Assembly: GCF_964355755.1 (NCBI RefSeq) | Contig: NC_092671.1 | Coordinates: forward strand, 40,069,304-40,133,303 | Origin: Antedon mediterranea | Taxonomy: Eukaryota; Echinodermata; Crinoidea; Comatulida; Antedonidae | Direction: 5' to 3' | Length of the DNA stretch: 64,000 bases | Shown: positions 33,101 through 44,300 of the stretch, in pieces | How positions within the stretch are numbered: position 1 is the stretch's first letter | How the letters are laid out: each line of letters starts with the position of its first letter | Program-made: the position numbers and the translations under genes | The notes under the pieces: generated by a model | Seen by the model: the letters and a program-made list of their open reading frames with translations, nothing else | What the model was told of the DNA's origin: nothing | The model's database searches: none

Positions 33101-36100
33101 CAAAATGTAAGAATATCTTTTATTAATTTACGTATATATTAGTTTACCATTATTATTGTCTATTGATTATTGATTTTTTTTCCATCTGATTTATTGACGA
33201 AAGTGAAAATATTTGTTATTGGTTTTACATTTATTAACTTTAAATGCTTAATATGACAGAGTGGATATATGTACATTAAAAATAGCTTTTGATATTCTCT
33301 CTTTGTTTCACTTTCTAGTCATTTTTAGCGGAGGCTATGTTAATTATGGCTACAACCATCCACCTCGGAAAGTCTGGCCTGGCTAAGAAGGTAACCAGAT
33401 TATCAATTTATTATTTATTATTATCACTGTCAATTATATTTGTAGCCTGAATGGGCATCATACAACATCAAATGAAGAATTTGTAAAGCTTTTATACATA
33501 TAGTGGAGCTGTCGCTTGGTGGTTAACATGCTTGCCTTCCAATCCCAAGGTCCAGGGTTCAATCCTGACCTGGTCCAGGGTTCAATCCTGACCTAGTGCC
33601 AGGGTTGTAACTCACTACTCTTTTAACTCCCTCCCTAAGCCTCAAATGAGACTTAGTTTATAACCATGATATATAATAGTTTATCCATCCTGTAATTTGT
33701 GAGTTTGTGCTCGCTGTTGGATGCGTATGAAATTTAAAGAAAAAAATTATTATATTATTTTATGTTTATTGTTTTAGAATATTACTGATGATGACGTAGA
33801 CCGTATCTCAATGTGTTTGAAAGTTTTGGCAGAGCGCCACCCATTAATGTCAACAGTATTCCAGAAGGAATGTCGTGCATCCCTAGATGCTATGTTGCTG
33901 GCTAAACAGAGGGAGGACTCTGGTTCTAAGAAAGATGTATTTGATAGAAAGTCAGTGAAGATACAACCAGACGACCCCATCAATTTTATGCAGCTTCTAG
34001 CTAATACAGAAAGTAGCAGCTCACAGGTAGTTATTGTTTTATTTAATTTAATATAATTTAATTTATATAAATTGAACTTGATTATGGTTTGGGTTGTTGA
34101 TGCTTTAGTTTTGGACACTTTTTGGACAAGATCAATAAGGTTTATTGCAAATAGCTTGCACAATGCATGATGGGAAGGGTTTTGGACAAGATCAATGTAT
34201 GTGACAGCCATAATAATTCATCAACTCTGTATGGGGCTATTGGAGTAGAAATACTTGCTTTACAAAAAGTAGCTAACTTGTTTAATTATAATTTTTAGGA
34301 TCAATTGACCATGAGTTTAACCTTGGCTACTATGGGTGTTTCCACCCGCAAGGAAGCTGCAGACATATCCTCCTCCAAGCTTAGCAAAGTGACCCAATTA
34401 ACGGGTTTCTCTGATCCTGTATACGGCGAGGCCTACATCAATATTAATCAGTATGACATTGTACTGGATGTGTTAGTGGTTAACCAGACTGCTGACACTC
34501 TACAGAACTGCTCTCTAGAGTTAGCCACACTCGGTTTGTACAACTATACTTATTTTTTATTTCTATATAATGTATATTTTACGTCCCTATAATATTTATC
34601 TATTTGTACACTATATTTCATACTTTATTTTATATATATTATTCTTTTGTCAAATCAAGTAGGTGAAATTATCCCAGGCCTGGTCTGTTCTAGGCCTGGT
34701 CTATCCCAGGCCTAGTCTATCCTATTGTTTACATTTTATCTAAAATTCTTTTCTTTTTACTTCAAATACCTCCATCTAATCTGGATTTTTGTAGGAGGTA
34801 TGTTTGTATTCTGTGAACATAAATGTTGTTTTATTCTGGTTTAACATCCCCATGACATTATTTACAGATTTTCATGTGTAGCCTAGATACGTTTATTTGT
34901 TTACTACTAATATGTCCTTTATATTTGATATTTTAAATTTAAGTAGCTTATTTATGTGTAATGCATTTATAGCTTTCTATGAATAGCAATTCTGATAACA
35001 CTTCCTTATTAGTTTATTGATCCTGTGATGTAATACAATATTACTGATCATAGTCACAAGATACAGTAGCTTTTGTTAATATTTATCTAATTTATTAATT
35101 TAGGACCTTAGTTTTTGATATTTTATTAATAATAATTAATTAATGATTTATTTTTTAGGTGATCTGAAACTGGTAGAGAAGCCCCAGCCAATGACTCTAG
35201 GTCCACATGACTTTTGCAACATCAAAGCTAACGTTAAAGTAGCATCCACTGAGAATGGCATCATCTTTGGCAACATAGGTAGGCAAACAGTTACATGGAA
35301 TTTAAAAGGGGAGAGAACAAGGCCAACTAAAAGCTAAAGCTTAGTCTACATTATCAAACTAGTTTGACAAAAACAAGTGTGATGTGCCCAAATATGGTAG
35401 TGATATGACATGTCCATATATGGGCACATCACCTTTTTTTTGCATAAAGTTTGATAGTGTAGACAGAGCTTTATAGTAGCCTGTAGTATAGTACCATGCT
35501 ATTATATCAGTCACAATTTACTAATACTTCTATACCATTTTATACAGTGTACGATGTGACCGGTGCAGCCAATGATCGTAACGTTGTCGTACTTAATGAT
35601 ATTCACATTGATATTATGGATTACATTGTTCCTGCAACATGTACTGATGCAGAGTTCCGCACCATGTGGGCCGAGTTTGAATGGGAAAACAAGGTATGAG
35701 TGACCGGATATACCTAATTGACCATTACATATGACTATTTAACTACTCACCAGAGATACCTAATTGACAATTACAGATGACCATTTAACTACTTTCCGAT
35801 AATTAATCCTCTTTGAAATTTTTACATTTTTACAGGTGACTGTAAACACCAATATCGCTGACCTACCTGGCTACCTGAAGCATGTACTTAAGTGTACCAA
35901 CATGAGATGCTTAACACCTGAGAAGGTTAGTTTTAGTCATTCAATTAAAATATTCCGTTATCTTTGTTGCATTTATTCATTCATATATACATTTATTCAT
36001 TAACAGTTTAAGATAATTTAAATTGATTAAGCAGAACAAGAATAGAAATAAATTGTTGATAGGGCCACAAACTAGAAGGCGGAGCATTTTATTTCTTTTG

Positions 36101-36761
36101 TCTCATGAAAATTTCGGAAAAGCTGAACACATTCCTATTATGAATCTATGATACAATAACATAAAAAAGCAAAGTTTGCAATATGTATCATTAATTCCAA
36201 TTGGTTATCTTAGGCATTGTCTGGTGATTGTGGATTCATGGCAGCCAATCTGTATGCTCGTTCTATATTTGGTGAAGATGCTCTTGCCAATCTGAGCATT
36301 GAGAAGCCTGTGACAGCTGCAGCTGATGCTCCAGTACAAGGTCACATCAGAATCCGTGCTAAGAGTCAGGTAAGTTTTAACTTATGATTGAAAATCTCTT
36401 CAGTAAAATACTGGTCCCCAGAGGGCCCAGTTATGATCAGTGGCTGTGTGTGTACTAGTACACCGAGGTAACCCTTACTCATCTCGAAAGATGTACTAGG
36501 TTCTTTAAAGTGCACATGGGCCAGATGTGTACACTGGACCTACGGTTTATAGTCCTTATCCGAGAAGACTTGTTCAAAACCATGGATGAACCTTAAACTC
36601 TTGCCAAGGTTATGGCTACGTAATTACGGTTTCACTGTCCGCTCAACCACTCACTTGCTGAACATAACACTTCTACTAACTTTTTCTTTTTACAGGGTAT
36701 GGCTCTAAGCTTGGGGGATAAGATTAACCTTTCTCAGAAGAAGGACAAAGATGGCAAATAA
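27157..36761 (+). CDS. COPB1: COPB1, coatomer subunit beta
   Basis: Beta-COP, a large subunit of the COPI coat for Golgi-to-ER and intra-Golgi transport. Coding exons: 27157-27250, 27460-27689, 27946-28115, 28280-28394, 28574-28666, 28869-29006, 29276-29395, 29723-29830, 30168-30245, 30778-30846, 31125-31270, 32062-32210, 32663-32771, 32986-33106, 33319-33390, 33778-34026, 34299-34533, 35159-35278, 35548-35693, 35836-35925, 36214-36369, 36696-36761. They sum to 2874 nt, 957 aa (human 953), all phases consistent. The N-terminal half is the adaptin-like HEAT solenoid ([52 protein letters not shown]-like [11 protein letters not shown]). The C-terminal half has the coatomer beta appendage signatures ([70 protein letters not shown], ending in [17 protein letters not shown]). 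The start ATG gives an N-terminus ([19 protein letters not shown]) collinear with vertebrate beta-COP. Confidence 0.97.
27723..27853. mobile_element. Foldback MITE family A, copy 10
   Basis: Copy in COPB1 intron 2, 34 bp after exon 2, with ACATCTGTCTACACTATC at the left and GTGTGGACAAAGCTT at the right. Confidence 0.75.
30274..30407 (+). repeat. 21-bp minisatellite, about 6 copies
   Basis: CTAATGTGATGTTAACATAA-type unit repeated about six times without visible variation, inside the COPB1 intron just after exon 9. GTTAAC makes each unit partly palindromic. Confidence 0.85.
30907..31042. mobile_element. Short MITE with AGTCAA...CAATACCGGAC termini
   Basis: The left end reads ACAGTCAATTTTCCCAATAC and the right end TATTGGGAGAGTTGACTGT, imperfect inverted copies, with TA outside each end (flanks about 30898-31049). 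A truncated relative with CAATACCGGACACC and CAGAATGTGTTTTTAATGG lies at about 37197-37290. TA flanks suggest a Tc1/mariner-type origin. It lies in a COPB1 intron. Confidence 0.55.
31319..31846. mobile_element. pogo/Tigger-like MITE
   Basis: The left end is TACAGTAGAACCTGTGTTTT and the right end AATGAAGGTTCTACTGTA, inverted copies with TA at the edges. Both ends carry repeated TTTTACGTACG motifs. CAGTAGAACCT termini are typical of pogo/Tigger elements. There is no coding interior, so it is non-autonomous. It lies in COPB1 intron 11, immediately upstream of exon 12. Confidence 0.65.
32343..32535 (+). repeat. 68-bp tandem repeat, about 2.8 copies
   Basis: A unit containing CTGTAGGCCTACTCTAACTC recurs at a 68-bp period (TAGGCC at about 32351, 32419, 32487). 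It lies in the COPB1 intron before exon 13. Confidence 0.85.
33500..33610 (+). repeat. tRNA-derived SINE with duplicated B-box
   Basis: TGTCGCTTGGTGGTTAACAT resembles a tRNA A-box/D-arm region and is followed by AGGGTTCAATCCTGACC, a B-box, which is tandemly duplicated (about 33556 and 33579). The mismatched acceptor stem argues against a functional tRNA. It lies in the COPB1 intron between exons 15 and 16. Confidence 0.55.
34670..34727 (+). repeat. Short AGGCCTGGTCTATCCC repeat
   Basis: About three imperfect copies of a 17-bp unit with AGGCCTRGTCTATCC in the COPB1 intron after exon 17. Confidence 0.6.
35336..35474. mobile_element. Foldback MITE family A, copy 11
   Basis: Copy in the COPB1 intron between exons 18 and 19, about 73 bp before exon 19. 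Confidence 0.8.
36402..36660 (+). repeat. Putative old interspersed repeat
   Basis: This stretch (with TTCTTTAAAGTGCACATGGG and ACACTGGACCTACGG) is GC-richer than its surroundings and resembles interspersed sequence I associate with marine invertebrate genomes. It occurs once here, so the call rests on composition and general resemblance. It lies in the last COPB1 intron. Confidence 0.25.
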
Positions 36762-36981
36762 ACCATTCAAACAAGAAATTGATTTTGATTACTACCAAAC
36801 TTATTAGATTTGAATTATTATTAATATCTAATATGAAATAATCTACATTTATTATATATAATATGTTAAAAATTCTACAAATAACAAATTTAGATATACA
36901 ATTGCTATAGAAATAGTGTACACTGTACCTGGTACTGTAATGGTTATGGGTTGTCTTTACAATGAAATATTTAAACTATTG

Positions 36982-36987
36982 AATAAA
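36982..36987 (+). terminator. Candidate poly(A) signal of COPB1
   Basis: AATAAA hexamer 220 nt downstream of the COPB1 stop codon, in AT-rich 3' sequence. Confidence 0.5.
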
Positions 36988-38170
36988 ATACTTGATTTCT
37001 GTATACTGACACAATAATATTGAAAATAAGCATATAAATGTATTAGATAAGCAGCTACAATTGTCATATATTATAGCAGTATTCTGCAAAGTACTACTGA
37101 TCTTAAAAATTGCTTTATTTCTTGTGGTATTTACTCATCTGCATTATCATGTTTCTCCCCCGCCCCCTAAAATAGCACATTAAAGCTTTATTATATACCG
37201 TCAACTCACTCAATACCGGACACCTTTGGCTGGCCTAATATGTCTGGTTTTCTAGCCTAGTATTCAGAATGTGTTTTTAATGGTAAAAATAATTTGGGAT
37301 GATTGATATGAACCGCTGCCATTAAAGATGACAATTGTAGTTGATTATATTTCATTTATTGTAATGCTTCTTCCTGTGTGGCTGCTCAAATAATTTCTTG
37401 GTTGCACTTCTTACTGTATGCTTAAATATTAAGTTCTGAAACATTGTATATTGAAGTAATGCTAATAAAATCATGACTAGAAAAGTAGAAAGTGTACTGT
37501 TGTCAAATATTAAGATCAAACCATGTGATGAGTGGTACCAAATATATTGGGAGAGTAGATATGCAGAGGTGAACAGATGGTAGCCAATCGTCGGTATTGA
37601 GTCCGGTCATTTGATTGTTCTTAGTAAATGAAGAATACAACATTTTGTATACAAAATGGAGGAAAATGCAATTTAAAAAGCTGTTGATTTTGCTCGATCT
37701 GATAGAATTAAGGGCAAGATGTGGATGAATTGTGAAAAATAGAAACTGTTGATTACTGCTTGAATTGATGGAGTACAAAATACATATAAATACATCAGTT
37801 TGTACTTTATTATTATTGTAAATTTCAGCATAAAAACAGTGTAATTTTAATGAAACAAAAATAAAAATCTAAATCATAATTATCTCATTGTTAAAATATA
37901 CATTTAATAACACAATCTAATCAAATATATATCCCAAAATAAATAGGACATTATTAAGATATTGGATGGAAGCCCATAGAAATAAAATTAGTAACTAACA
38001 AAGTAGTGCAAGTGGAAGGATATTAATTAAGAATTCACATATAAATAATGGCGTATTAATAATATTGCTATTAAAAAATAGTACTATTCATATTAGTATG
38101 TGCAAGTGTATAAACAATAGGATTTAAATTCTTATTTTAGTAACAGTGACAATTTGGACTCCCATTTCTT

Positions 38171-38336
38171 CAAGCTTTGCTACATTATCAAACTTTATGT
38201 GACAAAAAAATGTGATGTGCCCATATATGAACATGACTCGATGCCATATCGCTACCACATTTGGACATATCATTACCATATTTGGGCACATCACACTTTT
38301 TTTTCAAACTAGTTTGATAGTGTAGACAGAGCTTTA
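38171..38336. mobile_element. Foldback MITE family A, copy 12
   Basis: Copy in opposite internal orientation, between COPB1 and RRAS2. Confidence 0.75.
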
Positions 38337-38765
38337 CAGAATATTAATCTTCTACATCCCATTCTATCAATCTTAACTTTGCTAAATTGCTAGCATATAC
38401 CATTGATTAGAATAAACAATCTTTAGTGTAGCTGATCACATTACCTACTAGGCAAACTTTGAGACAGGTATTTCTAAAGTATGCTCCCGGGCCAAGTTTA
38501 TCAATTTATAGGAGTATCAGACATTTAAAAAAAAAACACCTGACTTTTTCCCCCATGGTGTAAAACTGTGCATTTACATTATTATCAATTAAATACATAA
38601 ACAAACATAGAAAGTACAGCACCAGATATGATAAATTGGAATTCAATTTCTCATCTAACACTGAAATAATAAATATTATAAAAGCGCACACATTCTACAA
38701 ATAGCATGTCATATAAACTAATATTTGGTTTTAAATTGAGTTGTGCAAGTATTATTAATATCAAA

Positions 38766-39485
38766 ATAGATAGTATATTGATATGTAGTTCATTGATTGT
38801 AAACAAGTAATTTCACCCAACTAGACTATAATAGATAGTATATTGATATGTAGTTCATTGATTGTAAACAAGTAATTTCACCCAACTAGACTAAAATAGA
38901 TAGTATATTGATATGTAGTTCATTGATTGTAAACAAGTAATTTCACCCAACTAGACTAAAATAGATAGTATATTGATATGTAGTTCATTGATTGTAAACA
39001 AGTAATTTCACCCAACTAGACTAAAATAGATAGTATATTGATATGTAGTTCATTGATTGTAAACAAGTAATTTCACCCAACTAGACTAAAATAGATAGTA
39101 TATTGATATGTAGTTCATTGATTGTAAACAAGTAATTTCACCCAACTAGACTAAAATAGATAGTATATTGATATGTAGTTCATTGATTGTAAACAAGTAA
39201 TTTCACCCAACTAGACTAAAATAGATAGTATATTGATATGTAGTTCATTGATTGTAAACAAGTAATTTCACCCAACTAGACTAAAATAGATAGTATATTG
39301 ATATGTAGTTCATTGATTGTAAACAAGTAATTTCACCCAACTAGACTAAAATAGATAGTATATTGATATGTAGTTCATTGATTGTAAACAAGTAATTTCA
39401 CCCAACTAGACTATAATAGATAGTATATTGATATGTAGTTCATTGATTGTAAACAAGTAATTTCACCCAACTAGACTAAAATAGA
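38766..39485 (+). repeat. 65-bp tandem array, 11 copies
   Basis: TAGTATATTGATATGTAGTT recurs at exact 65-bp steps from 38771 to 39421. Copies are nearly identical; the main variant is ACTATAATAG versus ACTAAAATAG, seen in the first and tenth junctions. The homogeneity implies recent expansion. Confidence 0.95.
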
Positions 39486-41064
39486 TATAGTAATTGCTTA
39501 ATTATATATTAAGCCATGACTGTTTTGAAGAAACACAAACAAGCATTTTTCTCTGTGAAACACCCTCTCTTTCCAACTTCCTATATTTTTCAAAGTCACT
39601 TAATATTGAGTATACTAGCCACAGGATTCTGAGACACGAGCACTCTCTAAGCTGCATACCCAACCAATAATGTCACTTAGTTTAATGCTAGAGATTCAGG
39701 TCAATCAGGTTAATCCTGGTGACCTATCCCAGAAGGAATAGCTCTATTTTAAATAACTTGACCTACTTCAATTAAACAGTTCTAAACATGCATTATATTC
39801 AATTTTTGGAGAAAAAAAAAGCTAAATTACCAATTCCTTATGTTACTTATCAATTATCAATAAGGAAGTTAGAATATTTTAATAGCTACTGAAGACAAAA
39901 TATACTCTTTGGTGAAGATTGCCTGATTACAATCTGTAATATACATTTGCATAGGTTACATAATTCAAAGAGAAATTATTGCAAATACATTTGTAGCAAA
40001 ATAATTATATTTATCATATTAAATTGAAAAACTCACAATATTATACATCATTAGTACTAAATTAGCGAGTATATTATTGGAAACCAATTTGGTAGTGGTA
40101 ATGATAATGACATGATAATGATAACAATGATGATGTTTGATGATGATGTTTGATGATGATGTAGGCAAGGGACCATGCAAAAATTGTTCTACTGCAGTTA
40201 CTGCAGTACTATATTTTGTTTCCTCCTTCTGTTTAGGCAATTGTTTACCAATCATTTTTCTGGGTAATCATATGCACTGTTTATGTCAGTGACTTCCTAA
40301 TAAAACAATGAAACAAGCTAAAATTAATTGCAGTACAAAAAATGTCATTATTGCAGTAAAATAATTTTGACACACTGTCCCTAATTTTTATGAATACATG
40401 ATAAAATAATACCAAACACACAATTATTTGTAGTACTTGCTTTTAAAAACTAGTACCGAGAGAAAACAGCTAAAATTGTTTTGATTGAAAACACGGGAAT
40501 ATTTAAGTAAAGTAAATAAGGCAACTAAATAAAATATTTATCAATCAAAAAACAGAAATTGTTAAACTATTGCAATATATTTCTTTATGTTGAAATAAAA
40601 TAACAAGGAACAAATTGCAGTTCTTTCTTTTATAATAAAAACAAAATATCAAAAATCTTGCACAAGCATTTTAACTATAGACAAAAAACAGGAAAACTTT
40701 GAAAGACAACAACAAAGCTGACTTAGTTGCAGAAAATAAAATGACAAGAATGGAGGCGATGGCAAGTCTTGAAGACAACTTGATTGTTTACTTCAATAGC
40801 TGTAGTAATATCAACAATCTGTAAAAGAGAAAATTGAATCAAATTATTTCATTTCAATTGCAAGAAAAATACATACGACAAGTATTTGTGAAGCGGAGTG
40901 TTAAAGAAGAATGGCTTTAAAAATGTGCTTTTCTTAAAGTTTATTATAGCGAATTTATTTCATCCTATTTCAAGAGGATGTGCCGGCCAGTGTGAGCTGA
41001 TTTTATAGGCCGCCCTCAACAAGAAAATACAGCAACAAAAACAAAGAATACAAATTTTAAAATG

Positions 41065-41229
41065 CAGCTCTGTCTACACTATCGAACTGCTTTGACAAAA
41101 AAGTTGTTATGTGCCCAAATATGGTAGTCATATGCTTAAATATGGTAGTGATATGACATCATCATGTCCATATATGGGCACATCACATTTTTTGTCAAAT
41201 AAAGTTTAATATTGTAGACAGAGGTATAG
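41065..41229. mobile_element. Foldback MITE family A, copy 13
   Basis: Slightly diverged copy (right tip ATATTGTAGACAGAGG) in the RRAS2 3' flank. Confidence 0.75.
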
Positions 41230-41381
41230 CTATTCACAATTTAAATTCCATGGAAGCAATAAAAAGATTAAAATGAACAGTCAAAATATGATATTATATA
41301 TGATTTAAAATTTCAAACATTATTTATACCATGGTGAAATAATGTTTATACTTACTTGAACTTGAAACCTCTTCAAAGCTC

Positions 41382-44300
41382 TCACAAAATTACACAACGA
41401 ATTGGTCTAATTATTTTCTTGTGATTTTTTGTAGGTGGGTTTTCATCTTGTTTAAACTTCCTGGTTAATTGAAAATTAAAAAAACAACTTAATTTAGAAA
41501 GAGATACCATATAGCATAGATGATGCAATAGTTTTAGTATTTTTATCCTACTAATAAATGTAAACATATATACAGTCATTTGTTATGGTTTTGAAAAAAA
41601 AACTATATAATTCTATAATAGAATAATTTTAAAAGGCTTAAAATCCTTCAACAAGCAGTATGTAGCGTAATTAGGTTATATGCATTATCATGCATATAAC
41701 CTCTTGATTCTGTCAAAATCTTTATTTGTTTATTTATTCTTTCCTTAGCACTATTTTGTCCGTGAATTATCTTGGCATCAGTTTCATCTAGCTAAGTCAT
41801 TTTTTTAGAGTATATTCCTTATCGCCAGGAATCGATGTGGTTATGTTTTCACGGTGCGCAATCAAACATTACGCGGTCTACGCGCGATTTAACGAAATCA
41901 CGTTTGTAATCATATCTTCACAAGCATGAATCACTTTTAAACAAAATTTGGTACTCATAAATTTCAGGTCACATTTCATCATATGGCAATACAATTACGT
42001 GCGTAGCGCATATGACGCATGCGTACGCGCGCTTAAAATGTTCAAAATTGTCAGAATTTATTTTCGATGAAATTAGAGTACGTTTCAGGCAATTTTAAGC
42101 GTTTAAAAAATTGCCATAAGTGCGTAGATTTTTGCACGCGCACTGCGCGTCAAACGTTATTGCGCACTGTTTTTGTCCGATTACTGTTGTATAACCTTTC
42201 TTTAACAATATCATCATATTGTATTCACTTTTCAACGCGAAACAGCGTTATACGAGCACGTCAAAAGTGACAGGCTACTGTACGCACGTGTAAGTTAACA
42301 AAATGGTGAAAATATGCTAAATTTTAAAATTAATATATATCGTTAGAATGCTCGGGAACACCTATTTTTTATTTCATTTTCTTGAAGTGTATGTATCGTA
42401 CGTATGATTTATTATGAAATTAAGAGAACAAAAGTTGATTAAGTCATCATTAATGACATATTAAATTTACAAAAATTAATTTCGACAATCAAACAAATTA
42501 TAACATTTTCTTAGGCCGAAATAACAAACTTAACATTAACTTTCTTCCTTAAGAAGTTCATATATTAAAGTTAAAAGTATATAGTTTGACAGTGCATCAT
42601 TTTTAAAAATCTTTAAAGATATCATCATAGTAAAACATTATAATTCATTGCGGTATGTAATAATCTATCTATAAGTGGTTACTGCATAGTAAATACACGG
42701 AGGAATAATTTTTTGTTAGTTGTGTATGGCTCGGTGGTCTTTGCTCGTGTCTATAGCATTCAAGGTACCGAGTTCGAGTCTCACCTTGGGAAATGAAACG
42801 AAAGAAGATTTTTTTTAATTATCCGTATTGTTTGTTCAATTGTATTTCTTAGTGTATAGATTATACAGATGATTTATAATGAAATTTAGATAAAAACACA
42901 AATGTGGTTTATGACATTATATACGCAGAAGGATCTTTGATCGGATTATGATACCGGATATCATATATTATAAATAACTAAAGATTCTGAGTAAATCAAT
43001 CAATCAAAATATCTTAAATCAATGCATATAACCTATAATTCGTCATAGTGACGAATTAAATTCTAGTTGTTATTTGTATATGTTATTTTTTATTTATTCC
43101 ATTATTGTTTCAATCTTAAAAGGAAGTAAATAAATGTTATTTTGGGTTGAATTTGAATAAAATAATATTATTTTTACCGTATTATCCTGACCAATTCATG
43201 AAATGCTTCGTCCACATTCTGTCTTGTTTTAGCACTGCATTCTACAAACTTCATATTCAAATCTCTTGACAACATTTCTATATCATTTGTTGATACCTGT
43301 AAATAAACAACTTGTTTTTTTACTGTACTTCACTTTGGCAGAAAAACAAAAACAAAACAATACACACATAATATTTACCTTCATGATTAACTTGGAACTA
43401 ACAACAACAACAACTGATCAAGCAATATAAAACACAACAGACCTAATGACCTATCTATGAAACTAATTGTTGTGTAGTCTAATAGCGCTATGTAAGAATG
43501 ACAATTTATGTCTATTTGTTTTAACTGGAATTGTTAATCTTCTTTTTCTGGGAGCCTAGGGATAAAGTTTTAACTTATATAGGTTTCCTTCCACACATAC
43601 TATGCTTTATTAATTTCTATCGAATTAGTTAATACAATATATATTTATGTATTTTTAATATATGTGTAGAGAATACTGTATATTGAATCAAAGAAAATAC
43701 AAATTGTGTATAAATGCTGATTGATAAATGGATCATCAATTAGTACAATAAACCTTTGTTGGTAACACAGAAATTAAAATTATAGCCTAGTATTATTTGG
43801 GTTTTGGACAACATTCTTTACAAGCTTTATTTCATTAATTATTGCTTTAAAAAAAATTTGTTATGATGAATGAATAAATTTGAATTCTGAAATTCTATTC
43901 AATTTCAATGAATATGTCCACGCCACAATTTCCTTTTCTTCTGTCAAAAAATGATTAAAACATCTGGTACTTTGTTGTAGAAGTTTCTACTTCATTTGTT
44001 TCATGAAGAAACAACTTCAACAATTCAATTTGATTAGCTGCCAATGCCTTCAAGGGCATAAACAGACAATACAATATAAATACAATTATTTACAACCGAA
44101 TGTAATTTTAATATCATTTTCGAGTTCAGAAAAGGATTGTATTTTTATGTATAATTGAATATAATATACCAGTGAGTGATATAATTGTCAAGTCAAATAT
44201 CATATTATCATTTGTTTTAAGAAAAAAATTTCTGTTGGCGGAGCACAATATCCAACGGACACAACATGAACTCAAAAACAAAAACATTACAAAAAAGTGT

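Larger units (their letters stand above)
36762..41381. other. Interval between convergent COPB1 and RRAS2
   Basis: No coding exon was recognised on either strand. The left part is the COPB1 3' UTR and the right part the RRAS2 3' UTR (candidate minus-strand poly(A) hexamers near 40940 and 40954). It contains a truncated mariner-like MITE (about 37197-37290), foldback MITEs (38171-38336, 41065-41229), the 65-bp tandem array and a short TGATGATGTT repeat at 40125-40162. Confidence 0.6.

Noticed and set aside
33774..34211. 145-codon minus-strand frame
   Set aside because: It overlaps COPB1 exon 16 on the opposite strand and shows no family of its own.
40019..40255. Last exon of RRAS2
   Set aside because: It has an ATG frame on the right strand but no CAAX box. 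The frame at 41382-41460 joins in phase and ends in CVIL.
40745..40822. Alternative 3' exon of RRAS2 after an acceptor-like TTTTACAG
   Set aside because: Its in-phase translation is a short hydrophobic run ending in a stop, with no resemblance to Ras C-termini.
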